From Flavobacterium sp. MFBS3-15 (GTDB lineage Bacteria > Bacteroidota > Bacteroidia > Flavobacteriales > Flavobacteriaceae), in contig NZ_JAPCHV010000001.1 of the NCBI RefSeq assembly GCF_026107645.2, positions 310,001 to 374,000 of the forward strand: a stretch of DNA of 64,000 nucleotides, given 5' to 3'. Below, in pieces: positions 8,931 through 17,506 of the stretch. Made by a program: the position numbers and the translations under genes. Position 1 is the stretch's first letter. Every line of letters starts with the position of its first letter. Below the pieces are notes generated by a model. It did not search any database. It was not told where the DNA came from and saw nothing but the letters and a program-made list of their open reading frames with translations.

Positions 8931-9653
8931 CTAATAAACCTGTATCAGGTCGCTGCTATATTTCAGCGCTTTGGGTGGCATTCCAAACATTTCGTACATA
9001 TACTTATTGAGCTGCGGGAGGTCATAAAAGCCGGTATCATAAGCAATATCAGTAAGGCTTCTGTCTTTATCGGTAAGCGTAATATAGATTGCCTGTCGTA
9101 AACGTGTCCATAACAAATATTTGGACAAGCTGCTGCCGGTTTGTTCCTTGAAAAGTGATGCTAAACGGGAAGGGGAGAGAAAAACCAGATTGGCAAATGT
9201 TTGCGGTGTGATATCCGATTTAAAATAATTGGCCTTAATGTACTCAACAATCTTGGTAACTCTTTCATCATATGCCACATCGGGTAGCTTAGAAAGCAAA
9301 GTGTCAATTATAGTATTTACATCCAGGCTTTCTTTGGGTGTCTCAAAAAAAATATTGGTTTCGGTTGGCGATTCAAAAACAACAGCATCCATATTTCCTT
9401 TAAACTTGCCTGCCAGCTGTAAGCCAAGGGTTGAGTAGGGCTCAATGTTTAAAACATTTAAAGTCCCCTTTTCCGCAACGCAAAAATGGGGTACATGGGG
9501 CTTTATCAGGAAGCCATGAATGCTGTCGTGTTTTGTACCGCTAAATGTTGAAGTAAAAGGCACATCATTGGACAACACAATCTGGTAGGCTGCATGGTGA
9601 TGAATTTCCACGGTAAGGTTACGGGCCTGCAGGGCTAAAATAAAGGGATTCAT
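8931..9653 (-). CDS. AraC-family transcriptional regulator
   Basis: 240 residues. N-terminal cupin-like sensor (about 1-100; VEIHHHAAYQIVLSNDVPF) and C-terminal AraC domain (about 135-235) with FANLVFLSPSRLASLFKEQTG and SLTDIAYDTGFYDLPQLNKYM, then MFGMPPKALK. It lies just upstream of, and in the same orientation as, the MDR-to-esterase operon but is separated from it by a terminator. It is the nearest candidate for the protein that binds the paired motifs at 6995 and 8832. Confidence 0.88.
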   Translation of the reverse strand: MNPFILALQARNLTVEIHHHAAYQIVLSNDVPFTSTFSGTKHDSIHGFLIKPHVPHFCVAEKGTLNVLNIEPYSTLGLQLAGKFKGNMDAVVFESPTETNIFFETPKESLDVNTIIDTLLSKLPDVAYDERVTKIVEYIKANYFKSDITPQTFANLVFLSPSRLASLFKEQTGSSLSKYLLWTRLRQAIYITLTDKDRSLTDIAYDTGFYDLPQLNKYMYEMFGMPPKALKYSSDLIQVY

Positions 9654-9740
9654 ATATACTGCATTATTGTTACGTATTGTTGTAAAACTACTTAAAAATC
9701 TTTTAGACAGATAATTTTTAATCTTACGTTACAGGCTGCA

Positions 9741-10655
9741 TCAATTAAAAGAGCTTCTAAATGCTAATGGAGATACACTGGTTTTACTTTTAAATAATTT
9801 TGAAAAGCTCTGGCTGTGTTCAAATCCCAGGTCAAAAGCAATTTGGGAAACTGTTAATTCAGTCGTAGACAGTTTTTCTTTTGCTTTTTCGATCAGTTTC
9901 TCGTGGATATGCTGTTGTGTCGTCAGCCCTGTCAGCGATTTTAGCATGCTGCTCAGGTACATAGGCGATATATTGAGTGACTGGGCAACGTACTGCACTG
10001 TAGGCAGCCCGGTAGTGTTTCCATTATCGAAATAAGCATCAATCACCTGTTCTACATTCGCAAGGATTTGATGATTGGCAGCTTTCCGGGTCAGGAACTG
10101 CCTTTGGTAAAAGCGGTCGGAATAATTGAGCAAGGTCTCCAGCTGGGAAATAATAATGCCCTGGCTGAATTTATCCATATTGGCATTATATTCCTGTTCA
10201 ATATTTTGAACGATAGCATTAAGCTTTGCTTCTTCCTTTTCAGAAAGAAACAACGCTTCATTTACGGCGTAATCAAAAAAATCATATTGTCTTATAGTTG
10301 CAGCCAGAGGCTTATTCCATAAGAAATCAGGATGAATCATCAAAACCCAGCCGCTTTTTGCCGTAGCAATTTCTTCAATCTTTTCAATGCCGAAAACCTG
10401 GTTGGGTGCTATAAAGAACATTACCCCATCATCAAAGTCATAATGACTTTGCCCATACTTAAATTTGGCGCCGATGCTGCGCTTAATGGAAATATGGTAG
10501 AAGTCAAATACGAAATTCTTATGATTAATTTCCCTGGAGCATTCAAATGTCCCATAATCAAATAAACTAATTAAGGGATGCTGCGGTGAAGGTAGGCCCT
10601 TCATCTTATGAAATTCAGCAATTGATTTTACCCTATGTACCCGATGTTGGCTCAT
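9741..10655 (-). CDS. AraC-family transcriptional regulator, paralogue 1
   Basis: 304 residues. An N-terminal domain with FHKMKGLPSPQHPLISLFDY and a cupin-like core (FKYGQSHYDFDDGVMFFIAPNQV), and a C-terminal AraC domain with VAQSLNISPMYLSSMLKSLTG and SQIAFDLGFEHSQSFSKLFK. It is closely similar along its length to the regulator at 11633-12550, so the two arose by duplication. It starts 19 bases after the stop of the SDR gene at 10675 and is probably co-transcribed with it. No sensor ligand can be inferred. Confidence 0.9.
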   Translation of the reverse strand: MSQHRVHRVKSIAEFHKMKGLPSPQHPLISLFDYGTFECSREINHKNFVFDFYHISIKRSIGAKFKYGQSHYDFDDGVMFFIAPNQVFGIEKIEEIATAKSGWVLMIHPDFLWNKPLAATIRQYDFFDYAVNEALFLSEKEEAKLNAIVQNIEQEYNANMDKFSQGIIISQLETLLNYSDRFYQRQFLTRKAANHQILANVEQVIDAYFDNGNTTGLPTVQYVAQSLNISPMYLSSMLKSLTGLTTQQHIHEKLIEKAKEKLSTTELTVSQIAFDLGFEHSQSFSKLFKSKTSVSPLAFRSSFN

Positions 10656-10674
10656 GTATCAAAGTTACAAATTA

Positions 10675-11439
10675 TTAGATCATCATTCCCCCTGAAAGCT
10701 CAATTCGCTGGCCGTTGATCCACCCCGCTTCAGGCGTGCAAAGAAAAGCTACCACCCCGCCAATATCTTCAGGTTCACCCACACGTCCTAATGCTGTAAC
10801 GGACGCTATAGCGCTTCTTTTATTTTCATCGGATTTATTTGAACCTCCGCCGAAATCGGTTGCAATCGCACCCGGCGCAACGGTGTTGGCGGTAATTTGC
10901 CTTGAGCCCAGTTCTTTGGCAAGGCATCTGGTGTAGGTTTCTATGGCCCCTTTCATACTGGCATAGGCAGATACATTTGGAAAAGACACCCTTGTTAATC
11001 CCGAAGAGATGTTTATTATCCTGCCGCCATCATTCAATAACGGCAATAGCTTTTGGGTTAAAAAGTACACCCCTTTAAGGTGGATATTCATCATACTGTC
11101 AAAGGCTTCTTCGGTAGTTTCTGTCACAGAACCGTAAACACCGGCCCCGGCATTGTTGATCAGAAAATCGAAGTTAGGAGAGCCTTCATGCTCGTTTAAA
11201 TGCAGGCGTACCTGATCTGCAAAAATATCGAACGTCTTTACATTACTTACGTCCAGTTGGTACGCAATAGCTTTTTGCCCGAGGGATAGTACCTCTGTGA
11301 CAACTTTATCTGCTTCCGCCTTATTACTGTGATAGGTGAAGATAATATTGTTTCCGTTTTTGGCCAGGTTAATGACCATATCCCTGCCAAGGCCCCGGCT
11401 ACCGCCTGTAACGATAGCGATTTTACTTTTAGATGACAT
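10675..11439 (-). CDS. Short-chain dehydrogenase/reductase (FabG-like)
   Basis: 254 residues, classical SDR. TGGSRGLG (10-17) is the cofactor motif, NNAGAG the structural motif, ISSG plus YASMKG supply Ser, Tyr and Lys of the active site, and the end GGVVAFLCTPEAGWINGQRIELSGG is typical of 3-oxoacyl-ACP reductase-like enzymes. Cytoplasmic NAD(P)H-dependent reduction of a carbonyl is expected; the substrate is unknown. The AraC gene follows in the same transcript. A motif-containing promoter lies upstream (11465-11522). Confidence 0.93.
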   Translation of the reverse strand: MSSKSKIAIVTGGSRGLGRDMVINLAKNGNNIIFTYHSNKAEADKVVTEVLSLGQKAIAYQLDVSNVKTFDIFADQVRLHLNEHEGSPNFDFLINNAGAGVYGSVTETTEEAFDSMMNIHLKGVYFLTQKLLPLLNDGGRIINISSGLTRVSFPNVSAYASMKGAIETYTRCLAKELGSRQITANTVAPGAIATDFGGGSNKSDENKRSAIASVTALGRVGEPEDIGGVVAFLCTPEAGWINGQRIELSGGMMI

Positions 11440-11464
11440 ACATTTAGTATTTAATATTATACTA

Positions 11465-11522
11465 CAAAGTTCACTATCTCCTACCTTAGTTATGTAGCCA
11501 GATTATTGATTATTGTAGCCAA
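11465..11522 (-). promoter_or_regulatory. Promoter with two half-sites before the SDR/AraC pair at 10675
   Basis: -7-like element GAACTTTG on the minus strand (11465-11472). Upstream lie two TGTAGCC half-sites (plus strand, 11493-11499 and 11514-11520) exactly 21 bases apart. The distal one is within GATTATTGTAGCCAA (11508-11522). The same layout with the same distances occurs before the SDR at 12690. This fits an AraC dimer bound to direct repeats two helical turns apart. Confidence 0.65.
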
Positions 11523-11632
11523 TTTTAATATTGCATTTGCGTTGGTATCCGGTTTTTTCTTTACTTAGGTCCATCTACAGCAACAAGGGTGGGCAGGTGT
11601 ATCGTGGTGGTTAAGAACAGCAAATTATGTAA

Positions 11633-12550
11633 TTAAAAAGCTGTTCTGAATTGTACAGGGGTTATTCCGGTTTTCATTTTGAATAACCTGCTGAAGCTTT
11701 GTGAATGTTCAAAGCCTAATTCATAGGCTATTTCACTGATTGACAAATTTGTGGTCGAAAGTTTTTCTTTTGCTTTCTCAACCAGTTTCAGATGGATGTA
11801 CTGCTGCGCACTTTGCCCGATAAGGGATCGGAGCAAATCGCTGAGATAGCCGGGAGAAACATTCAATTTATCAGATAGATACTGCACCGTGGGTACTCCT
11901 TCATACACCGATTGCCGGTTATTGAAATACGCATCTATTAAAGCCTCTGTTTTTTGAAGAATATCATTGTTTACGGCCCTGCGGGTGATGAACTGGCGCT
12001 TGTAAAACCTATTGACGTAACTTAGCAGCAGCTCGATGTGGGCAACCATTACTTCCTGGCTAAATTCATCTACACGGCTGTTGAGTTCCTGATCCATACT
12101 GGTGTAAACAGAAAGGATGATCTCCTTTTCCTGATCGGACAGGTGCAGTGCCTCGTTGACCGCATAGGAAAAGTAGTCATATTGCTTAATCTTTTGTGCC
12201 AGTGGGTAGCCCAGGAAGAAATCGGGGTGTATAAGTAGTATGTAGGCGTGGGTATTTCTGTTATATTCCGTTGTCCCTGCCAATTGGTTGGGCGCTAAAA
12301 ACAGCATACTGCCTTCATCAAAGTCATAATACTCCTGGCCATATTTTAATTTTCCGGCATTCTTTGTAATGAAAGTTATTTTATAGAAATCCAGGACATT
12401 ATAGATAGGGGCCATGTCGGTATTGAAAGGGTTACTTTCATTAAAGTGTACCAGGCTTATTAACGGATGTTGCGGCTTGGGCAAACCAAAAGCCGCGTGG
12501 CTCTCCGCTATAGATATAAATCGTATGAGATCGTCCTCTTTTTTTTTCAT
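11633..12550 (-). CDS. AraC-family transcriptional regulator, paralogue 2
   Basis: 305 residues with the same architecture as the regulator at 9741: FGLPKPQHPLISLVHF near the N-terminus, LKYGQEYYDFDEGSMLFLAPNQL in the sensor part, and a C-terminal AraC domain with LSDKLNVSPGYLSDLLRSLIG and SEIAYELGFEHSQSFSRLFK. The ATG at 12550 follows a polylysine-rich start (MKKKEDD). It lies between two SDR genes and 139 bases from the stop of the SDR at 12690, so it is probably read from that transcript or its own promoter. Confidence 0.9.
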   Translation of the reverse strand: MKKKEDDLIRFISIAESHAAFGLPKPQHPLISLVHFNESNPFNTDMAPIYNVLDFYKITFITKNAGKLKYGQEYYDFDEGSMLFLAPNQLAGTTEYNRNTHAYILLIHPDFFLGYPLAQKIKQYDYFSYAVNEALHLSDQEKEIILSVYTSMDQELNSRVDEFSQEVMVAHIELLLSYVNRFYKRQFITRRAVNNDILQKTEALIDAYFNNRQSVYEGVPTVQYLSDKLNVSPGYLSDLLRSLIGQSAQQYIHLKLVEKAKEKLSTTNLSISEIAYELGFEHSQSFSRLFKMKTGITPVQFRTAF

Positions 12551-12689
12551 AGGATTTTTTTCCGGATTGATAAAGGCCCGTACCCAAGTGACATTCCGTC
12601 TCTTTAGGGTTGGTGAAAATACTGTCTAATTTAAATAAAACCCATGACTATAAATAGTGTCACAGGTTTTATTTCAAATATTGGAAATA

Positions 12690-13463
12690 CTACCATGGAA
12701 GGATATTGTCCGCCCCGGTAAAATTATCCGGTCCTGTAAAGCTTCCTGAAGGGATGTCTTCTGCCAGGGCAACGCGTATCGGTTCAAGGGAACCTTCTTC
12801 TACCGTATCAGTTCCCTGAAAATTATTAAGTGCAGTAGCGGTAAAACCAGGGCTTACTAAATGGACTTTGATTCCGGAACCCTCTAATTCTATCGCCAGT
12901 GACAGGAAAATGCCATTGAGCGCGGTCTTGGACGCACCGTAAACAGCGTCAAATGACTTTCGGTAAGGATTTTCAGGGTTAGCGCTTATAGTAAGAGACC
13001 CTAGTGCGCTGGAAACCGTCACTATTCGCGCGGCGGCTGCCTTTCGCAATAACGGTAAAAAGGCCTGCGTTAGGGCAAGGGTACCAAATACGTTAGTGTC
13101 CCAAACAGTACGCATTTCGCTTATGGATGCAACGCTGGGAAACTGCGCCCCAAGGATTTCCTCCATCGTGCGTCCAGGTTCTCCGGCGTGTGAAATGGCG
13201 GCGTTATTAACTAACAATGTAAGGTACCCGAATTCCCTTTCTATTAGCTTTACTGCTGCATGGATCGAATTGGTATCCGTTATATCCAATTGGATAGCTT
13301 TTGCGTTACCACCAATTTTGGCAGCAGCAGTTTCGCCTTTTTTTAGATTGCGGGAACCTACATATACGGTGTAACCGTTATCAGCAAGGGCTTTTGCTAT
13401 TTGGTAGCCTACACCTGTATTTGCCCCAGAAACAAGTGCTGATTTCTTTTTGTTTGTTTGCAT
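12690..13463 (-). CDS. Short-chain dehydrogenase/reductase
   Basis: 257 residues, classical SDR. SGANTGVGYQIAKAL (12-26) is the cofactor site, NNAAIS the structural motif, VSSALG with YGASKTAL the Ser-Tyr-Lys active site, and LVSPGFTATALNN the usual PG motif. The C-terminus is shorter on motifs than FabG, and the closest type is the carbonyl-reductase-like SDRs. Upstream is a promoter region sharing a two-half-site layout with the SDR at 10675, so the two are probably co-regulated. Confidence 0.92.
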   Translation of the reverse strand: MQTNKKKSALVSGANTGVGYQIAKALADNGYTVYVGSRNLKKGETAAAKIGGNAKAIQLDITDTNSIHAAVKLIEREFGYLTLLVNNAAISHAGEPGRTMEEILGAQFPSVASISEMRTVWDTNVFGTLALTQAFLPLLRKAAAARIVTVSSALGSLTISANPENPYRKSFDAVYGASKTALNGIFLSLAIELEGSGIKVHLVSPGFTATALNNFQGTDTVEEGSLEPIRVALAEDIPSGSFTGPDNFTGADNILPW

Positions 13464-13483
13464 AAGTATTGAATTTTATACTG

Positions 13484-13541
13484 CAAAGTTCTGCCACAGT
13501 TAAATGATGCCCGTAACTGAATCGTGGATTATTGTAACCAA
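13484..13541 (-). promoter_or_regulatory. Promoter with two half-sites before the SDR at 12690
   Basis: -7-like element GAACTTTG on the minus strand (13484-13491). Half-sites CGTAACT (13512-13518) and TGTAACC (13533-13539) are 21 bases apart, the distal one in GATTATTGTAACCAA (13527-13541). The gap of 35 bases from the -7 element to the motif equals that at 11472-11508. Confidence 0.65.
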
Positions 13542-14043
13542 ATCAGCGATGGCATTCTTTCAGTGATGGGGAGAACGGTAAACGTTGTAATGAGGATCCG
13601 GATGCCGTACTATCGCTAATAAACAAGTATAATTTGTGAGGCGGATACAGTACTGAAGGTTTTTTGCAATTAACGGCACGTTTTTTACAAGGCCATAGCT
13701 ACCGAAACCACTTACGTTTACCAATTAAATAGGTTTTTTCTTTCATGAACTTGCCCGGACCCTTTCGACGACCTTTATAAAAGATTTGATAGTATTGGCG
13801 CAGCTTTCCGCGTGGTGAAATTCTAAATTGAAGATAGTTTATGGTGCGTTAAAGAAACAATGTTGTCAGCGGCTTTTAAAAGGAACTGTCAAAATTTCAT
13901 TTTCTGTAGTGCCAATTTTTCATTTTTTCATGGTGTAAAATGTCATTTTAGGCAATGGTATATCGTTTGTATAGGTTCGTTCGCAGCGGTTAGCAGCCGC
14001 GCGGTTCTGAAAATTATTGTACAACTATTAAAAAGTAAGTATT
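13542..14043. other. Intergenic region before the hsp20 gene
   Basis: About 500 bases with no convincing gene. The right half (13880-14000) is rich in short TGTCA/TTTCATTTT-like repeats and should hold the heat-shock promoter. No element matches a known consensus well enough to call. A 78-codon frame at 13860 overlaps the hsp20 start and has no recognisable features. Confidence 0.4.
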
Positions 14044-14490
14044 ATGTCACTAATGAAAAGAAATGGGAGTATGCTCCCTGCATTTCCGGGATTTGATGAT
14101 TTGTTCACCCGCGAGCTTTTTAACTGGGGAAACACTAATTTCTCGTCCACCAGCACGACCATTCCGTCCGTAAACATTAAAGAAAACAACGAATCTTTTG
14201 AAGTGGAAGTGGCCGCTCCGGGGATGGAAAAACAAGATTTTAACATCACTCTTGACGGCACCTTGTTAACTATCTCTTCGGCAAGGCAAAACAGTACCGA
14301 AGGCAAGCAAGATAATTACACCCGCCGCGAGTTTAGCTACCAGGCATTTCAGCGTAGCTTTGAGTTGCCTAAACAGGTAGTGGATGAGGATAACATCAAT
14401 GCCCATTATGATAACGGCTTGCTTCATATCACAATTCCGAAAAGGGAGGAAGCTAAACGAAAAGCTCCAAGAATGATTGAAATAGCTTAA
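14044..14490 (+). CDS. Small heat-shock protein, Hsp20/alpha-crystallin family
   Basis: 148 residues, the usual length. The alpha-crystallin domain spans about 40-140: VNIKENNESFEVEVAAPGMEKQDF, LDGTLLTISS, YTRREFSYQAFQRSFELP, and the hallmark YDNGLLHITIPKREE. The C-terminal MIEIA tail is the IxI-type anchoring motif. It is an ATP-independent holdase chaperone that keeps unfolded proteins soluble. It is followed by its own terminator (14533-14566). Monocistronic. Confidence 0.96.
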   Translation: MSLMKRNGSMLPAFPGFDDLFTRELFNWGNTNFSSTSTTIPSVNIKENNESFEVEVAAPGMEKQDFNITLDGTLLTISSARQNSTEGKQDNYTRREFSYQAFQRSFELPKQVVDEDNINAHYDNGLLHITIPKREEAKRKAPRMIEIA

Positions 14491-14532
14491 AGGCTAAATC
14501 TGTTGTTTCAATTATTTCATGTTTAAATGGCG

Positions 14533-14566
14533 AAGGCTATCCCGCAAAAGCGGGAAAGCCTTTTTT
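14533..14566 (+). terminator. Strong rho-independent terminator after hsp20
   Basis: Stem AAGGCTATCCCGC / GCGGGAAAGCCTT with an AAAA loop and one A-A mismatch, followed by T6. It lies over an upstream in-frame ATG (14527) of the antiporter frame, which argues that translation of that gene starts further down. Confidence 0.9.
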
Positions 14567-14577
14567 ATAATGATGGT

Positions 14578-15741
14578 ATGACTTCAAAAATATTTACAGG
14601 TATTGTTGCGCTATCCTTTGTAATACTGATACTCGTTATTCTCCTGCGAAGGCTAAGGCAGCCCTATTTCGTAGCGTATATCTTGTCAGGAATATTGCTT
14701 GGACCAGAGGTATTCGGTATCATAGCAAAAGGCGATTACATCGGGGAATTAGGTGAACTCGGAATCATATTATTAATGTTCTTTATTGGAGCTGAGATCA
14801 ACCTGCCCAGCCTTGCCAGGAATTTCGAGAAGCCTTTACTGGCCGCGCTTACGCAGCTATTACTTAGCCTCGCGCTTATGTGGGGTGTTGGCTATTACCT
14901 GAACTGGTCATATACTACCATCATACTAACGGGATTTATTATCAGCCTTAGCAGTTCTGCCATCATACTCCAGTACCTTTCCCGAAACGGAGAAATTAAT
15001 TCGTCGTTAGGGCTTATCACCTGTGGCGTACTACTGGTACAGGATATTCTTATCGTTCCCATGATGCTGATGCTAAATTTTATGGCGCATGGCTCTGTAG
15101 AACCTTTTGAGCTTGTTAAGGTTACATTAGGAGCTACACTGACCGTTGCCTTTCTAAGAGCTGCCTTTATAAAAAAACTCGTTAAGATTCCGTTTAAGAG
15201 AGATATCCTCGGGGATCATGACCTTCAGGTCTTCATAGGTTTTGCACTTTGCTTCGGTATGGCGTGGGTAACGCATTGGTTTGGGCTCTCAGCAGCCCTT
15301 GGAGCATTTGCTGCCGGCATCGTAATCGGACAGGATAAAGCTACCCGTTGGCTTGACAGGTCGCTTGTACCTTTTAGAGTGTTCTTTCTAACTTTTTTCT
15401 TTATTTCCATAGGGTTGCAGATACAGTTGACCTTTATCAGAGAAAATATCGGAACACTGCTTTTTGTGGCTTTTTCTGTGCTTCTAATCAACAGCCTAAT
15501 CAACGCTCTAGTTTTCAGGGTTACGGGGCACAGTTGGCGAGACAGTATGTATGCCGGCGCGCTTCTTTCTCAGATTGGCGAGTTTAGCTTTCTGCTTATG
15601 ACTATTGCGGCCGAACTGAAACTCGTGGGAAGTTATACCTATCAGATTACACTTGCCGTTATTGCGATGACCATGATCTTTACAACGATATGGATTGCCA
15701 TTATACAAAAGTTCATTTATAAAATGGATAGTACTGTCTAA
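14578..15741 (+). CDS. Cation:proton antiporter, CPA2 (KefB/NapA-like) membrane domain
   Basis: 387 residues from the ATG at 14578; the longer frame from 14527 would run through the hsp20 terminator hairpin. About 11-12 hydrophobic segments cover the whole protein. Family features are YFVAYILSGILLGPEVFG near the N-terminus, ELGIILLMFFIGAEI, the discontinuous-helix region LSLSSSAIILQYLSR, GVLLVQDILIVP and ALGAFAAGIVIGQ. It would exchange K+ or Na+ for H+ across the inner membrane. The cytoplasmic TrkA-N domain of KefB/KefC is absent, so gating must differ or be supplied in trans. Confidence 0.88.
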   Translation: MTSKIFTGIVALSFVILILVILLRRLRQPYFVAYILSGILLGPEVFGIIAKGDYIGELGELGIILLMFFIGAEINLPSLARNFEKPLLAALTQLLLSLALMWGVGYYLNWSYTTIILTGFIISLSSSAIILQYLSRNGEINSSLGLITCGVLLVQDILIVPMMLMLNFMAHGSVEPFELVKVTLGATLTVAFLRAAFIKKLVKIPFKRDILGDHDLQVFIGFALCFGMAWVTHWFGLSAALGAFAAGIVIGQDKATRWLDRSLVPFRVFFLTFFFISIGLQIQLTFIRENIGTLLFVAFSVLLINSLINALVFRVTGHSWRDSMYAGALLSQIGEFSFLLMTIAAELKLVGSYTYQITLAVIAMTMIFTTIWIAIIQKFIYKMDSTV

Positions 15742-15997
15742 ATCAAGTTAGGTATGGCAAATCTTTGGCGCGAATAGAGTTATAGCTATCAATTTGCCGT
15801 TATGCGCTCAAGAAGAACCCGGGTATGCCGCTCACAATGCCCTGCTTTAACAGGGTGATCAACCGTTCGTAATCATATATATGATAATAGTTTAACGTAA
15901 CCTTACCACTTATTAACAAACCGCTATAATTTGCTTGTTTTGTGGATGTTTAACTTTATGCTAACTCAATTTAGTAATAATCAAAAACATTCCAGCT

Positions 15998-16330
15998 ATG
16001 TCAATTATCCAAGAAGACCATTCAGAAGGCCCGGTAGCCAAAGCCATCGAAAACCAAACTTCAAAACTTCCTTCAGATCTATTTTTGTGGGCTGCGGTAG
16101 GCTCTATGGCCGCTTCGGCCACCTTAAAATGCCTGGGCAGGAAACACAGTGCATTGTTCGTAGGGCAATGGGCTGCCCCTTTCTTGCTGCTCGGGATTTA
16201 TAATAAGATCGTCAAGGTGGAAGGCAGCGACAAAAAGTCCAGACATTTTCCCTCATCCCAAACTTCGGCACCTGCAGACCAGCACCCGATAAGTGATTAC
16301 GCAGAGCCCGAAAAAGATATAACAGTCTAA
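15998..16330 (+). CDS. Small hypothetical membrane-associated protein
   Basis: 110 residues, not assigned to a family. A polar N-terminus is followed by two moderately hydrophobic stretches (DLFLWAAVGSMAASATL and GQWAAPFLLLGIYNKIV) joined by a short basic loop (KCLGRKHS), then a hydrophilic tail rich in Ser, Pro and Asp/Glu. It probably spans the membrane twice. It is the first gene of the long plus-strand run up to 24192, ending 9 bases before the PQQ dehydrogenase start. Base composition is GC-richer than the preceding genes. Confidence 0.7.
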   Translation: MSIIQEDHSEGPVAKAIENQTSKLPSDLFLWAAVGSMAASATLKCLGRKHSALFVGQWAAPFLLLGIYNKIVKVEGSDKKSRHFPSSQTSAPADQHPISDYAEPEKDITV

Positions 16331-16339
16331 CGTTTCAGG

Positions 16340-17506
16340 ATGAGAAGCGTCAGATTATTTATAGCCTTTGCCTGCGTGTCAGGTTTTGGTGTAGCGTATG
16401 GGCAAAAGGGAATCCCACGGCCGGAAGATACCAAGCAGGCTGTGGTGACCAACTTTCCCACCCATGTGGAATTTAGTCCCGATAAAGTCAAATCACTTAA
16501 GGCGGCAAGCGGATGGCAGGTAGAAGCCGTTGCCACAGGGCTGGGTAAGCCTAGAATGCTCCATTTTGGCGCCAACGGGCAGCTTTATGTAACCAGGAGG
16601 GATGCCGGCGATGTACTGATGCTGACTGACACAGACAGCGACGGCAAATTCGACGACATGTCCCGCGTAGCTGACTTTCCGGGCGTGCACGGCATTACTA
16701 TTAAAGACGGCCAAATGTACCTGTGCAATAACAATCAGGTGCTTCGATACAAGCTTAACGCGGACGGTACACTTGGCAAGATTGCCGATACCCTGATCAG
16801 CGACCTGCCAAGCGGAGGGCAGCATCCCAACCGGACCATGGACTGGGGGCCTGACGGCATGCTGTACATATCCGTGGGCAGCGTATGCAATGATTGCAAG
16901 GAAAGCGACAAGGAGACGGCAGCACTATTGCAAGTTGATCCCGCAACCTGGAAGCGCAAGGTGTATGCGTCAGGCCTGAGGAACATGATTGGCTTTGACT
17001 GGCATCCTGTCACTAAGCAGTTGTGGGGCGTCGACAATGGCGGCGATTTCCGTGGCGATGAATGGCCGCCCGAAGAGCTTAACCGTATCGTCATGGGCGG
17101 AAACTATGGCTTCCCATTAGTATATGGCAAACGGGAAGTGGATATGACAAGGGAAGACCCCATTGGAAACACCAAGGAAAATTTTGCGAAAGGCACTGAG
17201 CCTTCCGTCATGGAATTTCCGGCGCACAGCGCTCCCATTGCCTTTGCCTTTTTCGACGATGGCGATGCTTTGGTCTGCTGGCACGGGTCATGGAACCGGC
17301 AGACTCCTTCCGGTTATAAAGTGCAGCGCATAAAGTTCGACAAAAGTGGTAATCCTACCGGAGCTGAGGATTTCCTGACTGGGTTCCTCAACGGCAACGA
17401 ACGCTTCGGCAGGCCTGCCGGCGTAGCCATTGCACAGAACGGCACGGTCTATATATCCGATGACGCTAACGGCGTGATTTACGCCCTAAAACCAGCAAAA
17501 AAATGA
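16340..17506 (+). CDS. PQQ-type sugar (glucose/sorbosone) dehydrogenase-like protein, exported
   Basis: 388 residues with a signal peptide (about 1-21, SGFGVAYGQ). It has the six-bladed propeller pattern of the soluble glucose/L-sorbosone dehydrogenase (GSDH) family: GLGKPRMLHFGANGQLYVTRR, HPNRTMDWGPDGMLYISVGS, YASGLRNMIGFDWHP, WGVDNGGDFRGDEWPPEELNRI and NYGFPLVYG. These enzymes oxidise sugars or aldehydes with PQQ in the periplasm. Whether this host makes PQQ is not shown here. Its stop overlaps the next start by four bases (ATGA), indicating translational coupling to the SMP-30-like protein. Confidence 0.88.
   Translation: MRSVRLFIAFACVSGFGVAYGQKGIPRPEDTKQAVVTNFPTHVEFSPDKVKSLKAASGWQVEAVATGLGKPRMLHFGANGQLYVTRRDAGDVLMLTDTDSDGKFDDMSRVADFPGVHGITIKDGQMYLCNNNQVLRYKLNADGTLGKIADTLISDLPSGGQHPNRTMDWGPDGMLYISVGSVCNDCKESDKETAALLQVDPATWKRKVYASGLRNMIGFDWHPVTKQLWGVDNGGDFRGDEWPPEELNRIVMGGNYGFPLVYGKREVDMTREDPIGNTKENFAKGTEPSVMEFPAHSAPIAFAFFDDGDALVCWHGSWNRQTPSGYKVQRIKFDKSGNPTGAEDFLTGFLNGNERFGRPAGVAIAQNGTVYISDDANGVIYALKPAKK

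Noticed and set aside
13860-14096. A 78-codon frame before hsp20
   Set aside because: It overlaps the hsp20 start, has no family features, and probably covers the promoter region.
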